A stretch of DNA of 64,000 nucleotides, from positions 32,415 to 96,414 of the forward strand of contig NZ_BDCF01000029.1 of NCBI RefSeq assembly GCF_001613365.1, read 5' to 3'. A model generated the notes under the pieces. It was not told where the DNA came from and ran no database searches. It saw only the letters and a list, made by a program, of their open reading frames with translations. Below are positions 39,318 to 48,299 of the stretch, in pieces. Made by a program: the position numbers and the translations under genes. This DNA is from Nocardia xishanensis NBRC 101358 (GTDB taxonomy: Bacteria; Actinomycetota; Actinomycetes; Mycobacteriales; Mycobacteriaceae). How positions within the stretch are numbered: the first letter of the stretch is position 1; the number at the start of each line of letters is the position of its first letter.

Positions 39318-41126
39318 TCACCACCGGGTGCGGACGCGCACGGCATTGGCCCGATCCACCAGGGCGAACCGGGCCAGCCGGTCCGGCGTCGCGAAGGCGA
39401 GCTCGCGCAGGGCCGCTTCGAGGCCGCAGCGCAGGCCGCGCTCGGTGTAGGGGTGGCCGAAGATCGAGTCCTCGCATGAGCCGGGCTCGCCGCCCGCGCA
39501 CAACCAGTCGAGCGCGCTCTGTAGCACCGCGACCCTCAGCTCCAGGACGTGCGGTCCGGCGGGCAACGCCGCGAGCCCGGCCGCCGCCTCGTCCAGCAGT
39601 CTCTGGGTGATGTCGGCGAGCTGCAGCAAGGCGACCAGCTGCGCGAAGAACCGGGGCGCGAGGTCGTTGTGCGGCACCGCTTTTCGCAACTGCCGCACGA
39701 CACTGATCGCCGCGCCCGTGTCCCCGTCGCGCAGCTGCTGCCTGGCCAGCCCGAAGGCCGCGGCGACCACCGTGTGGTCGGCTTGCCACACGGTGCGGTA
39801 GTGGCCGGTGGCAAGCCGGTACCAGTACTGCCGTTGCCGCTGGTCGGCCGCGTCGGCGGCGCGTAGTTCCGCCGTCGCCGCGAGCGCGAGCAGTGGGGCG
39901 AGTTCACCCGGCACCATGGCGCCCACATGGTCGAACCGCTCATACGCCTGCGCGAGTCGTCCGGTCGTCAGCGCCGTTATCCCGTCATACCAGTCGATCC
40001 GCCACCCGGAATCGTCCGAATCGATCAGCGGGATCGGCAGTGCGGCGGCGAGTTCGGCCGCGTCGAACCCGTCGTTGGTGCAGAAGTCGCTGCGAACAGA
40101 CCCGAAGACCGTCGAGATGTGCGGATCGGAGCCACCGCCGTCGCGGGAACGCACCATCCGCAGCACACCGCGGAGCTGATCGGACAGCGCCGCCACCGAG
40201 GGGAATCGGCGGGCGGGATCCTCGGCAGTCGCGCGGTAGAGCAATTTCGCGAAAGCGGGGTACCGGCGCAGCACCGGCGCGTCCTCCGGTAGCGAGCCGA
40301 CGCACCGGCCGGGCAGGGTGAGCGCCGCCAGAGTCCGCCCGACGGTGTAGATATCGGATGCCACTGTCGGCCCGGTCGAGGTCACTTCCGGCGCCTGATA
40401 CCCGGGTGTTCCATACAGGCTCCCGCCCGACTGCAGCGCGGAAACCGCGCCCAGATCGATTAGCCGCACCTCGTCCTGACCGACCATGATGTTGGCAGGC
40501 TTGAGGTCGTTGTAGGCGAGTCTGTGCGTGTGGATGTAGTCGAGCGCGGGCAGGATCTCCAGCACGTAGGAGATCGCATCGGCGACCGGAAGCGGTTCGG
40601 GCGCACGCTGTTCCAGCACCACATCCAGGGACCTGCCGACGACGTACTCCATGACGATGTAACCGCTGGTGGTGCCGTCGCCGCTGCGATGGGTGACGAA
40701 GTTGTAGATCTCGACGATGCCCGGATGCGCGAGCTCGGACAGGAACTGCCGTTCCACCAGCGCCGTAAGGTGGGCGTCGATGTCCTGCGGATTCTGCAGC
40801 CCCTTCAGCACCACCCAGCGTCCGCCCACGTGGCGGTCCCTGGCCAGGAACACCCAGCCGACCCCGCCGTAGGCCAGGCAACCGGTGATCTCGTACTGGT
40901 CGGCGACCACCTCACCTTCGCGCAGGGCGGCGCGGAAGTTGAACGGTGCGCCGCACTGCCCGCAGGCGCCCCGCAGCGGACCGGGCCCGTGCTGATCGCC
41001 GCGCCCGACCGGGCGATGGCACTTCCAGCAGAAACGCTTGTCCTCCGGCACTTCTCGAATCTTCAGCACCGGCACGTCCGGTTCGTTCTGCGGCACCGTT
41101 GCCCCACCCTGCACGTCGTTCGGCAT
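39318..41126 (-). CDS. pknG: Serine/threonine protein kinase G (PknG-like)
   Basis: 602 residues. Rubredoxin-like metal site with Cys33/36 (CWKC) and Cys55/58 (CGQC); kinase domain from about residue 77 with Lys108 (WVVLKGL), the PknG-type catalytic loop YNDLKPANIM in place of HRD, and LIDLGAVS in place of DFG. The remaining ~250 residues are TPR-like helices. PknG phosphorylates the FHA protein GarA/OdhI to set TCA and glutamate flux. M. tuberculosis PknG has about 750 residues. This copy has only about 30 residues before the rubredoxin site, so the N-terminal phosphorylation segment used for GarA docking seems absent. It starts 2 bp after the ansP stop. It may be a second PknG in the genome. 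Confidence 0.92.
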   Translation of the reverse strand: MPNDVQGGATVPQNEPDVPVLKIREVPEDKRFCWKCHRPVGRGDQHGPGPLRGACGQCGAPFNFRAALREGEVVADQYEITGCLAYGGVGWVFLARDRHVGGRWVVLKGLQNPQDIDAHLTALVERQFLSELAHPGIVEIYNFVTHRSGDGTTSGYIVMEYVVGRSLDVVLEQRAPEPLPVADAISYVLEILPALDYIHTHRLAYNDLKPANIMVGQDEVRLIDLGAVSALQSGGSLYGTPGYQAPEVTSTGPTVASDIYTVGRTLAALTLPGRCVGSLPEDAPVLRRYPAFAKLLYRATAEDPARRFPSVAALSDQLRGVLRMVRSRDGGGSDPHISTVFGSVRSDFCTNDGFDAAELAAALPIPLIDSDDSGWRIDWYDGITALTTGRLAQAYERFDHVGAMVPGELAPLLALAATAELRAADAADQRQRQYWYRLATGHYRTVWQADHTVVAAAFGLARQQLRDGDTGAAISVVRQLRKAVPHNDLAPRFFAQLVALLQLADITQRLLDEAAAGLAALPAGPHVLELRVAVLQSALDWLCAGGEPGSCEDSIFGHPYTERGLRCGLEAALRELAFATPDRLARFALVDRANAVRVRTRW

Positions 41127-41128
41127 GA

Positions 41129-42625
41129 CTATTCGCCGCGGTGTTCCAGCGGTCGTTCGGCCAGCACCGGGAACTGCCCGGTGTGCCCGTCACGCAACAC
41201 GGCGATCGCCGACACACGCTTACGGACCAGCAACCAGCCACCGCACATCAGCGGCAGCACGACCACACCCATCGCGATGACCGCGCCGCGCTGGGTCGGG
41301 TCGGGCCCCAAGAGCATGATCGCGACGACACCGGCCAGGAACACCAGCGCCGCGATGCTCGTGTACGGCGCGCCGATCAACCGGAACGCGGGTCGCTGCA
41401 CCCGGCCTTCCCGCGCCCATGCCCACAGTTTCAGCTGGCACATCAGGATCGCGGCCCAGGCGGCGATGGTGCCGAGGGCGGACATGTTCAGCACGATCTC
41501 GAAGGCATGCTCCGGAACGGCGGCGTTGAGACCGACTCCGGCGAGGGCGACGACAGCGGTGGCGAGAATACCCACGTACGGCACGCCGTTCTTGGACATG
41601 CGTGCCGCGATGGCGGGCGCGCTGCCGTTCACCGACATCGAGCGCAGGATGCGCCCGGTCGAGTACAGACCGGCGTTGAGGCTGGAGAACGCCGCGGTGA
41701 GCACGATCAAGTTCATCACCGAGCCTGCGCCATCGACGCCGAGCTTGGCGAAGAAGGTCACGAACGGGCTGGTGCCCTTCTGGAAAGCGTCGTAGGGCAA
41801 CAGCAGCACCAGCAAAACCAGCGAGCCGACATAGAACAGGGCGATGCGAGCGATGACCGAGTTGATCGCCCGGGGCATGATCTTCTCCGGAGTCTCCGCC
41901 TCACCCGCCGCGGTACCGACGAGTTCCACTGCCGCGTAAGCGAATACGACACCGGTGATGGTGAGCACCAGCGGCAGGACACCACTCGGGAACAGCCCGC
42001 CGCTGTTGGTGATGACGCTGGGCCCGGTGTCCGAACCCTCGATCGGGAACCGACCGAGCAGGAACACCATGCCGATCACCAGGAAGCTGACCAGCGCGAC
42101 CACCTTGATCAGCGCCGCCCAGAACTCCATCTCGCCGAACCACTTCACCGAGACCATGTTGATCAGCACGACGATCACCAGCGCGGCCAGCGCGATCGTC
42201 CACTGGGGGACCACCTTGGTCGCGCCCCAGTAGTGCACATAGGTCGCGATCGCCGTGATGTCGACGATGCCGGTCATACACCAGTGGAAGAAGTACATCC
42301 AGCCGACGCCGAAGGCCAGCTTCTCCCCGTAGAACTCGCGAGCGTAGGAGACGAACGATCCTGACGACGGGCGGTGCAGCACCAGCTCGCCGAGCGCGCG
42401 CAGGATGAAGAAGACGAAAACACCGCAGACCGCGTAGACGATGAACAGGCCGGCGCCGGCTTCCCTCAGCCGGCTGCCCGCGCCGAGGAAGAGGCCGGTG
42501 CCGATGGCGCCGCCGATGGCGATCATCTGCAGCTGGCGCGGACGTAGCGCCTTGTGATAGCCGGCGTCCTCGTCTTCCGGTGTGTCATGGGACGTCGAAA
42601 TGCCTTGCGGTCTAACGGTAGTCAT
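41129..42625 (-). CDS. ansP: Amino acid permease, AnsP-like (asparagine/aspartate)
   Basis: 498 residues from the ATG at 42625 behind GAAGGAAGG; an earlier in-frame ATG at 42646 overlaps that ribosome binding site. Twelve membrane helices of the amino acid permease (APC) family. IAIGGAIGTGLFLGAGSRL is the helix 1 substrate-binding loop, and LVLHRPSSGSFVSYAREF closely follows mycobacterial AnsP1/AnsP2, which take up aspartate and asparagine. It is first in the operon with pknG and aspA. The divergent upstream region carries an imperfect dyad and the start of a MerR-type regulator. Exact substrate is inferred from family and neighbours. Confidence 0.87.
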   Translation of the reverse strand: MTTVRPQGISTSHDTPEDEDAGYHKALRPRQLQMIAIGGAIGTGLFLGAGSRLREAGAGLFIVYAVCGVFVFFILRALGELVLHRPSSGSFVSYAREFYGEKLAFGVGWMYFFHWCMTGIVDITAIATYVHYWGATKVVPQWTIALAALVIVVLINMVSVKWFGEMEFWAALIKVVALVSFLVIGMVFLLGRFPIEGSDTGPSVITNSGGLFPSGVLPLVLTITGVVFAYAAVELVGTAAGEAETPEKIMPRAINSVIARIALFYVGSLVLLVLLLPYDAFQKGTSPFVTFFAKLGVDGAGSVMNLIVLTAAFSSLNAGLYSTGRILRSMSVNGSAPAIAARMSKNGVPYVGILATAVVALAGVGLNAAVPEHAFEIVLNMSALGTIAAWAAILMCQLKLWAWAREGRVQRPAFRLIGAPYTSIAALVFLAGVVAIMLLGPDPTQRGAVIAMGVVVLPLMCGGWLLVRKRVSAIAVLRDGHTGQFPVLAERPLEHRGE

Positions 42626-42831
42626 GATGTGGCCTTCCTTCTCCATCGGATCATGCCGTTAGTTGATGGAACATACCGTCAACCGATGGCGTATACAAGA
42701 GTGGTATGTGACCCGATGTGGCCCTGCCGATCTCGATGTGGCGGTGATTGAACCAGGCACCAGCCCTGCGGGAAGGGGAGACGGGCAGCGCCGACCGAAC
42801 TGTTCACCTGTGGTTTCCTGGAGGCATGGCG
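42626..42831. promoter_or_regulatory. Divergent promoter region ansP / MerR-type regulator
   Basis: About 206 bp between the two divergent starts, the only place from which both the ansP-pknG-aspA operon and the regulator can be started. It contains the dyad at 42662-42683. No -10/-35 pair is asserted. Confidence 0.6.
42662..42683. promoter_or_regulatory. Imperfect dyad, candidate operator of the MerR-type regulator
   Basis: GTTGATGG (42662-42669) and CCGTCAAC (42676-42683) are inverted with one mismatch and a 6-bp spacer. The site lies 37-58 bp upstream of the ansP ATG. MerR-type regulators bind such dyads inside promoters, often between -35 and -10. Confidence 0.45.
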
Positions 42832-43572
42832 ATGGAAGTGGAGCTGACGATCAGCGATCTGGCCGAGCGATCGGGGATGACGGTGCGGACGCTGCGCGAC
42901 TACAACGAGCGCGGCCTGCTACCTCCGCCGAAGATGAAGGGCCGCACCGGTTTCTACGGCGAGGAGCACCTCAATCGGATCCAGATCGTGGAGCGGCTGC
43001 TCGAGCGCGGGATCACCCTGAACGGAGTACGCAGGCTGCTGGAAGCCTGGGACCGGGGCGAGGATCTCGCCGATGTGCTCGGCGTCGCCGCCACTCCCAC
43101 TCCCCCGCCGCCGCGGGGCGCGACGCAGGGAGCACTCGTTCCTGCCGCCGACCTCGCCGAACGGTTCGAAGCCGTCCCCGACGGCCTTGCCAGGGCCGTG
43201 GCGGCCGGACTGTACGAACCGGTCGATCAAACCACCTACCGGGTGGCCGAGCCGGCGCTCCTCGAGGTGTTCGACCAGCTACTCGACGCCGGGTTGACGA
43301 CCGATCGCGCGCTGGACGAGATCGATCAGCTGCGCATCGACTGTGACCATATAGCGCGGCAGTTCACCGACATCTTCGTGCGCACCGCGGTCCGAGAGTT
43401 CCAGCGCTCGGATCGCGGCGAACGGGATGTGGAGACCCTCAGGGCACAACTGGACTCGATACGCACCCGGCCTGGCGCGATCACCGCGACGGTGGTCGGC
43501 CGATTCGTCGAACGCTACGTCGGCTCGGTGGTCACCCGAGAGTTCCCCGGCGTGTTCCCACCCGGCGCCTGA
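42832..43572 (+). CDS. MerR-family transcriptional regulator
   Basis: 246 residues from the ATG at 42832; GGAGG lies 7 bp upstream, whereas the ATG at 42826 would be only 1 bp from it. The N-terminal winged helix reads LTISDLAERSGMTVRTLRDY with NERGLLPPPKM, and YGEEHLNRIQIVERLLERGITL follows, the usual MerR DNA-binding domain. The remaining ~150 residues are helical with no known effector domain and no metal-binding Cys pattern. It is transcribed divergently from ansP, so it most likely controls the ansP-pknG-aspA operon and itself. The ligand is unknown; an amino acid would fit the context. Confidence 0.85.
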   Translation: MEVELTISDLAERSGMTVRTLRDYNERGLLPPPKMKGRTGFYGEEHLNRIQIVERLLERGITLNGVRRLLEAWDRGEDLADVLGVAATPTPPPPRGATQGALVPAADLAERFEAVPDGLARAVAAGLYEPVDQTTYRVAEPALLEVFDQLLDAGLTTDRALDEIDQLRIDCDHIARQFTDIFVRTAVREFQRSDRGERDVETLRAQLDSIRTRPGAITATVVGRFVERYVGSVVTREFPGVFPPGA

Positions 43573-43694
43573 TCCGGCGCACTTCCCACCGAATCCCTTT
43601 TCCGCCCAACGAAACCGTGATATACACACAGTAGATCACCCACCGGCACCGGCATTTCGCCGAACCCGGTCCCAATAAAGACGAGGTGGGTAAC

Positions 43695-44009
43695 TTGTCG
43701 GAAACAATCATTGTCACCCCCGACGATGTGCGCGCGGGCGGCACCGAATTGATCGCGGCGAAGACCGCATTCGAGACCACGGTGAATATCCTGTCGGAAG
43801 CCATCGGCTCCTACGGTACGGAAACGTGGGGTAAGGACTCCTACGGCAAGGAATTCGCCGATGGCGAGAACGGCTACCGCAGTTCTCGGAACAACCTGCT
43901 GAGCGGCGGCCGGGAAATGGTGCAAACGGTCGAGGATTTCGGGAACGGATTGATCCAGGTCGCGAACACCTCCGAGTCCGCCGATTTCGGCAATTCCAGC
44001 GCGTTCTGA
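43695..44009 (+). CDS. WXG100-like type VII secretion substrate
   Basis: 104 residues from the TTG at 43695, 6 bp after AGGTGG; a GTG at 43686 overlaps that site and is less likely. A helical hairpin protein with TWGKDSYGKEFADGENGY in the middle, nearly identical to the motif in the protein at 460-870. No signal peptide. It starts a plus-strand cluster and ends 9 bp before the 968-residue CpnT-type protein, so the two are probably co-expressed and co-exported, paralleling the pair at 31915/31911. Confidence 0.75.
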   Translation: MSETIIVTPDDVRAGGTELIAAKTAFETTVNILSEAIGSYGTETWGKDSYGKEFADGENGYRSSRNNLLSGGREMVQTVEDFGNGLIQVANTSESADFGNSSAF

Positions 44010-44018
44010 CGGACTCCG

Positions 44019-46925
44019 ATGTCATTGCATTGGCCGGAAGAACTGCGTTTTCTGACCTATGTGGTCGGCCAGGTGTGGCCGGACGGCGACGAGGATCGTA
44101 TGTTCGCCATGGCCCAAGCCTGGCTGGCCGCCGCCGAAGACCTGGAGCGGCAGGTCCTTCCGGCCATCCAAATGGCGGAGGGCCGCGCCCTGAGCGGCTA
44201 CGAATCCGGTGCGGGGCGCGACCGGATAGCGGCGGCGCTACATCAGCTACAGACCGGCGACCATTCGGTCCAACAGCTGGTCGAGGACTTCCGTCAGGTC
44301 GGCACCTCGACCCGCAACGCGGCGACCACGCTGGAAGCCACCAAACTGATGACGATCTTCGCGGTCACGATGCTGGCCGCGCAGATCGCGGGTGCGTGGC
44401 TCTGGCCGCCGACCGCACCCGCCGTCGAGGCCGCCGCGATCGGCGCCACTCGCGCCACGCTGTACCGGGTCAGCAATCGCGCGCTCGCCGCGCTCGGCAA
44501 TATCCCGCATGTGGGTGAATACCTGGTGAAGACGCTCAGATATCTGCCCCGGTTGACGGACGAACCGGGGCGCATCGCCGGGCTGGTCGCCAAACACCCG
44601 ACGGCAGTCACCGCGAAAGCCACCCCTGGTCTCTTCAAGACGTTCGTCGACGCCGGTTTCCGGGCGACCACCGCGCGCACGCTCGCCGAACTTCCCGCCG
44701 ACACAGTGCAATTCCTCATCTCCAAGGCGGTGAACAACCTCATCTGGGCAGGCGGCCTCGACGCTACGATCCAGGGAATACAGATATCGAAGGGCCATCG
44801 CGATGAGTTCAATGCCACGCAATTCGGCATGTCGGTCGCCGCGTCGACCGGCGGCTGGTACGCGGGTGCGCTCGTCGCGACCAATCTGAGCAAATACGGC
44901 GGCAGGCTGTTGACGAGCCGGGGCAAGGACCCAACCGCGGGTATGTGGGGCGCCGGACTCGGCCTGTTGTCCGGCACGGTGCCGACGGTCGTCTCCACCC
45001 TGGTCGGTGGCGGCATCGCCATGGGGTTCACCGGATCGTTCGACCCCACGGTCGGGCTCATCGGCGCGCTGTCGAGCAATTCACTGATCGGTACGCAACG
45101 CGGCTATATCGGCATGCGGGGGCAGGAACCGGTGGCGACCAGGGCCGGCGATGCGGCACAGCACAATACGGTGCGGGCGGGCCTCGGAGCCGATGCTCCG
45201 GCCGCGGGCCAGGGCCGCCGGCTCCCGCTCGAGTCCTCGAACGAACTGATCTCCAAGATCCGAGCGCGCGACGATCAGGGGTACCAGGCGGCGCGCGCCC
45301 AGGATCGGGCGGCGGTCCGCGAGGCCGAGCGCTCACCGGACAGCGGACCCGTCGATCGGCGGGCGCACCGCGACGCGTTCGTCAACGAACAGCGCAGCCG
45401 GATCAAGGAAGTCGCCGACGCGCGGCGGGCAGTACTCGATGCGGAACTGGCGAACGTCCGGGCACGCGACCGCGCGGCCGCGGCGCCGGACAATCCGGCC
45501 GCGCACGATGCCGTTGTCCGGACCCGGCAACGGCTGGACGAGGCCATCGATGCCGACGCCGCGACACGGGCGCGCGTCCAGAGCCGACTGGAAGCGGCCG
45601 ACCGGCACAGCGAACTGGCCGCTACCACGCCGCCGAGATCGCACCCCGACCGCGAAAAACCACTGCCACCACTGCCTGAAGAAAAACAACTACCACCACT
45701 GCCGAAACCCGATAGCGACAACGCGACGAATTTCGCGGCTGAACGGCGTGATCTGCCCGGCGACGAGCCGGGCAAGGTCAGGAGCCAGGTGGACAGCGCG
45801 ACCTCGGCGGGGAGCCGAGCGCAGAACTCCGGCGGCGGCAGCTCAGCCGAGAACCAGGTGCAGAACCCTGGCGTGCGGACGCGGGTCGGCGACTCCGAAA
45901 TCACGCCGGCATCGCCCACCCCAGCCGGGCACGACCGCACACGTTCGACCACCGACTCGACCGGTAACGTGCCCTCGCGCAACGACAATGAGCACAGCGG
46001 CGGGCAGCAGCAGCCTCGTCCCAGCCCCGCCCAGCAGGCCGAGGACCCGACGGTGGCGACGCTCCGGAGCGGTCTGGCCGTGGCGGATGCGCGCATCAAC
46101 ACTCTGCGGGACGCGGACACGCAGGTCACCGGTGCGTACAAGAGGGCGGTAGGGCGGGGACTCAACGATCTCGTCGAACAACGCACCACGCATCGAGAAG
46201 CCCTGGCCGGGGCGAAGACGGCCAGGGAAGCGATCAAGGCGGACTTGGACCGGGCGCGGACCGCCCACGGCGACGACGCCCCCGACGTGCAACGGCAACG
46301 GATCGCCGAGCTGGAGAAAAGGCTCAACGCGCAGGACCGCACGATCGAGGACGAGGCCGCTCACCTGGCCGTCATCGACCGGCAGCTCACCAGAACCAGC
46401 AGCGAGCTCGACGCGGCGATCGGCGCCCGCGAGCGCGCCATGGCCGACGTGCGCAGGGCGATGACGGACCTCGAGGACGCCGGGCGCGCGGCAGCGGCGG
46501 CGAGCGCCGCGTATTCCGCCGGCCAAGGCCGTGGCGGTACCACACACCCCTTCGCCCACGAGGAGCAGCTGCGGCGCGAGATCGACCAGCGCCGTGTCGA
46601 AGTCGAACTCTCGCGCGCCGACCACGAAGAACTCGAGCAGTGGTCCGGGGTGGCCGAGCGGCGACTGCAGCGGCAACTCAGCGACTTCGAGACCAGCATC
46701 CGCACCGAACGAACCTTGCTCGACGGCGGCTACATGAGCGGAAAGCCCAAGCCCAGGAAACTCCCGCTCGCGCACGGCATGCCCGACCCTTTCACCGCGC
46801 TGCTACCACCCACCTACGACTTCTGGCTGCCAGGGGGAACATCCGAGCACCCGGCGCCGGAACCCGAAGAACCCTGCGAGCCCGAGGTCTCGGGCGATCC
46901 CCCGCGAACTAGGCGACCCCGATGA
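44019..46925 (+). CDS. CpnT-type N-terminal domain protein with coiled coils, no known toxin domain
   Basis: 968 residues. Residues about 4-330 match the N-terminal domain of the giant protein and of the 719-residue protein (WPEELRFLTYVVGQVWPDGDED, AGAWLWPPTAPAVEAAAIG, then Gly/Ala-rich segments). Residues about 400-540 and 680-900 are Ala/Arg/Glu/Asp coiled coils. A Pro/Ser/Gln-rich linker (LPPLPEEKQLPPLPKPD) lies between. The C-terminus ends in a short Pro/Glu tail, and no nuclease, NADase or protease motif is seen. It overlaps the next gene by 4 bp. It could be a structural delivery protein, or carry an unrecognised toxin. Confidence 0.72.
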   Translation: MSLHWPEELRFLTYVVGQVWPDGDEDRMFAMAQAWLAAAEDLERQVLPAIQMAEGRALSGYESGAGRDRIAAALHQLQTGDHSVQQLVEDFRQVGTSTRNAATTLEATKLMTIFAVTMLAAQIAGAWLWPPTAPAVEAAAIGATRATLYRVSNRALAALGNIPHVGEYLVKTLRYLPRLTDEPGRIAGLVAKHPTAVTAKATPGLFKTFVDAGFRATTARTLAELPADTVQFLISKAVNNLIWAGGLDATIQGIQISKGHRDEFNATQFGMSVAASTGGWYAGALVATNLSKYGGRLLTSRGKDPTAGMWGAGLGLLSGTVPTVVSTLVGGGIAMGFTGSFDPTVGLIGALSSNSLIGTQRGYIGMRGQEPVATRAGDAAQHNTVRAGLGADAPAAGQGRRLPLESSNELISKIRARDDQGYQAARAQDRAAVREAERSPDSGPVDRRAHRDAFVNEQRSRIKEVADARRAVLDAELANVRARDRAAAAPDNPAAHDAVVRTRQRLDEAIDADAATRARVQSRLEAADRHSELAATTPPRSHPDREKPLPPLPEEKQLPPLPKPDSDNATNFAAERRDLPGDEPGKVRSQVDSATSAGSRAQNSGGGSSAENQVQNPGVRTRVGDSEITPASPTPAGHDRTRSTTDSTGNVPSRNDNEHSGGQQQPRPSPAQQAEDPTVATLRSGLAVADARINTLRDADTQVTGAYKRAVGRGLNDLVEQRTTHREALAGAKTAREAIKADLDRARTAHGDDAPDVQRQRIAELEKRLNAQDRTIEDEAAHLAVIDRQLTRTSSELDAAIGARERAMADVRRAMTDLEDAGRAAAAASAAYSAGQGRGGTTHPFAHEEQLRREIDQRRVEVELSRADHEELEQWSGVAERRLQRQLSDFETSIRTERTLLDGGYMSGKPKPRKLPLAHGMPDPFTALLPPTYDFWLPGGTSEHPAPEPEEPCEPEVSGDPPRTRRPR

Positions 46926-48271
46926 CCATCGAAAACCATGACTGTGCGCTCGACGCGGCGAAAGGCGAGCCGGACATCCCCGATGTGGCCTTCTCCTTGA
47001 CCACGGAATTCGGCATCGGCACTGCCAATGTGGCCACGACTTCGACGCGCCCGACTGTCTCGGCGATCAGCGCCACCACAGCCGTGTCGGCCATGGCCGC
47101 CGCGCCCGAGCCCCCCGCCGCATCGGCATCCACGCCCGCCCCCGAGTTTGCCGCTCCGGCCGCGGCAGACGACCACGCAGCCGAGGACCGCGCAGCCGAA
47201 ATGCGCCGGTCCGCCGAGGAACTCGTCACCGCCATCACCGACCTGCTGCTGCCGACGGCCCCGCCGGACTGGCAGCAGTTGCGGATGGGGTTCTCGGTGA
47301 CGGTGGCAGCGGTATCCGGCGATGCGGTGTTCCTGGTCGACGACGAGCCCCTCGCCGCCGAAATACCCACGGCGGCAGTGGAACTGGTCCAGGCGCTGCG
47401 AATGGTGACGGTGCGTCCGGACGGGTCGGCGTGGTGGCATGTCACCGTGGTGCGCGATCGGACGGGCACACCCCGTTGCGAATTCGGCTATGGCGATGTC
47501 GCGTTTCCGGTCGAGCGGCTCTTGCCTACCGCGGCCTACCGGGCGGATCTCGAGCACTTCTCCCGCGAGCGACTGCCCGTGTGGCTGGCTGGGCGGCTCA
47601 GGGTCGAAGACGATGCGCAGCAGTTGCCTCGGGTGCTGGCCAGGGCCCGGCTCGATCGCGCACCCGCGACGCCCGTCCCGTTTCTCACGGCGCCTACGGT
47701 GTGGGCACGGTGGGCGACGGTGGCCGCCGCGGCGGTGGCGATCGGCACCGAGTGGGGACCTCGACTCCTCGGTTCCACCGCGGCCTTCGAGGGCACCGAC
47801 GGAAGCGGCTCGACGCTGCACCTGCTCCCACGCGGCCGGGCGGTGCTCTCCGGCGGGCTCTGGAACGCTCCCGAACTGGCCGCGGCCTACAACGACGGCG
47901 CACCGGTCCCGGAGTACTACGCCGGTGTCCCGGATTGGCTCGACGGCGCGGCGCTGAATCACCGCGCGTTCACGGCGCAGCTGTCGTTCTGCTACTGGTG
48001 GGACGGCACGGGCTGGTCCAGCGGGCAGTCACCGGCGCCGACCACCATCGGTGCGGCGATCCCCGGCTTGTGGACACCGGCGACGGTGGTCGACGTCGTG
48101 TGCGGTGTGCTCGGCGCGTCGGCGTCCCGCCCTGCGGTCGCCGATCTGGTCGCCGCCGCCGAATCCGGTTCGGTGACACGCGAGCTGGCAACCGCGGCCT
48201 TCACAACGGACGAGGACACCGACGTACCGGGTGCGTGGTCCCAGCTGGCGGTGGCCGGGCTCACGCGCTGA
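46922..48271 (+). CDS. Candidate immunity protein, YezG/DUF600-like
   Basis: 449 residues, start overlapping the previous stop by 4 bp (ATGA). After an Ala/Pro/Thr-rich N-terminus of about 95 residues, residues 110-225 contain LVQALRMVTVRPDGSAWW and YRADLEHFSRERLPVWL. These recall the LRxxMYxPGxGTWF...DLExFPRxxxxxPxWL pattern of actinobacterial YezG-like immunity proteins. Residues about 280-400 (LSGGLWNAPELAAAYNDG, AQLSFCYWWDGTGWSS, LWTPATVVDVV) resemble a second part often fused to it. Such proteins neutralise toxins encoded just upstream, but the upstream protein shows no toxin domain. Assignment from pattern memory only. Confidence 0.5.
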   Translation: MTIENHDCALDAAKGEPDIPDVAFSLTTEFGIGTANVATTSTRPTVSAISATTAVSAMAAAPEPPAASASTPAPEFAAPAAADDHAAEDRAAEMRRSAEELVTAITDLLLPTAPPDWQQLRMGFSVTVAAVSGDAVFLVDDEPLAAEIPTAAVELVQALRMVTVRPDGSAWWHVTVVRDRTGTPRCEFGYGDVAFPVERLLPTAAYRADLEHFSRERLPVWLAGRLRVEDDAQQLPRVLARARLDRAPATPVPFLTAPTVWARWATVAAAAVAIGTEWGPRLLGSTAAFEGTDGSGSTLHLLPRGRAVLSGGLWNAPELAAAYNDGAPVPEYYAGVPDWLDGAALNHRAFTAQLSFCYWWDGTGWSSGQSPAPTTIGAAIPGLWTPATVVDVVCGVLGASASRPAVADLVAAAESGSVTRELATAAFTTDEDTDVPGAWSQLAVAGLTR

Positions 48272-48299
48272 GCTCAGCACCGACACGCCCAGCTCAGCG
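48266..48299. terminator. Hairpin shared by two convergent genes
   Basis: CGCTGAGCT at 48266-48274 and AGCTCAGCG at 48291-48299 are perfect 9-bp inverted arms with a 16-bp loop. They contain the stop codons of both the plus-strand gene (48269-48271) and the minus-strand gene (48294-48296). There is no T-run, as usual in high-GC actinobacteria. Likely a bidirectional terminator. Confidence 0.6.
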
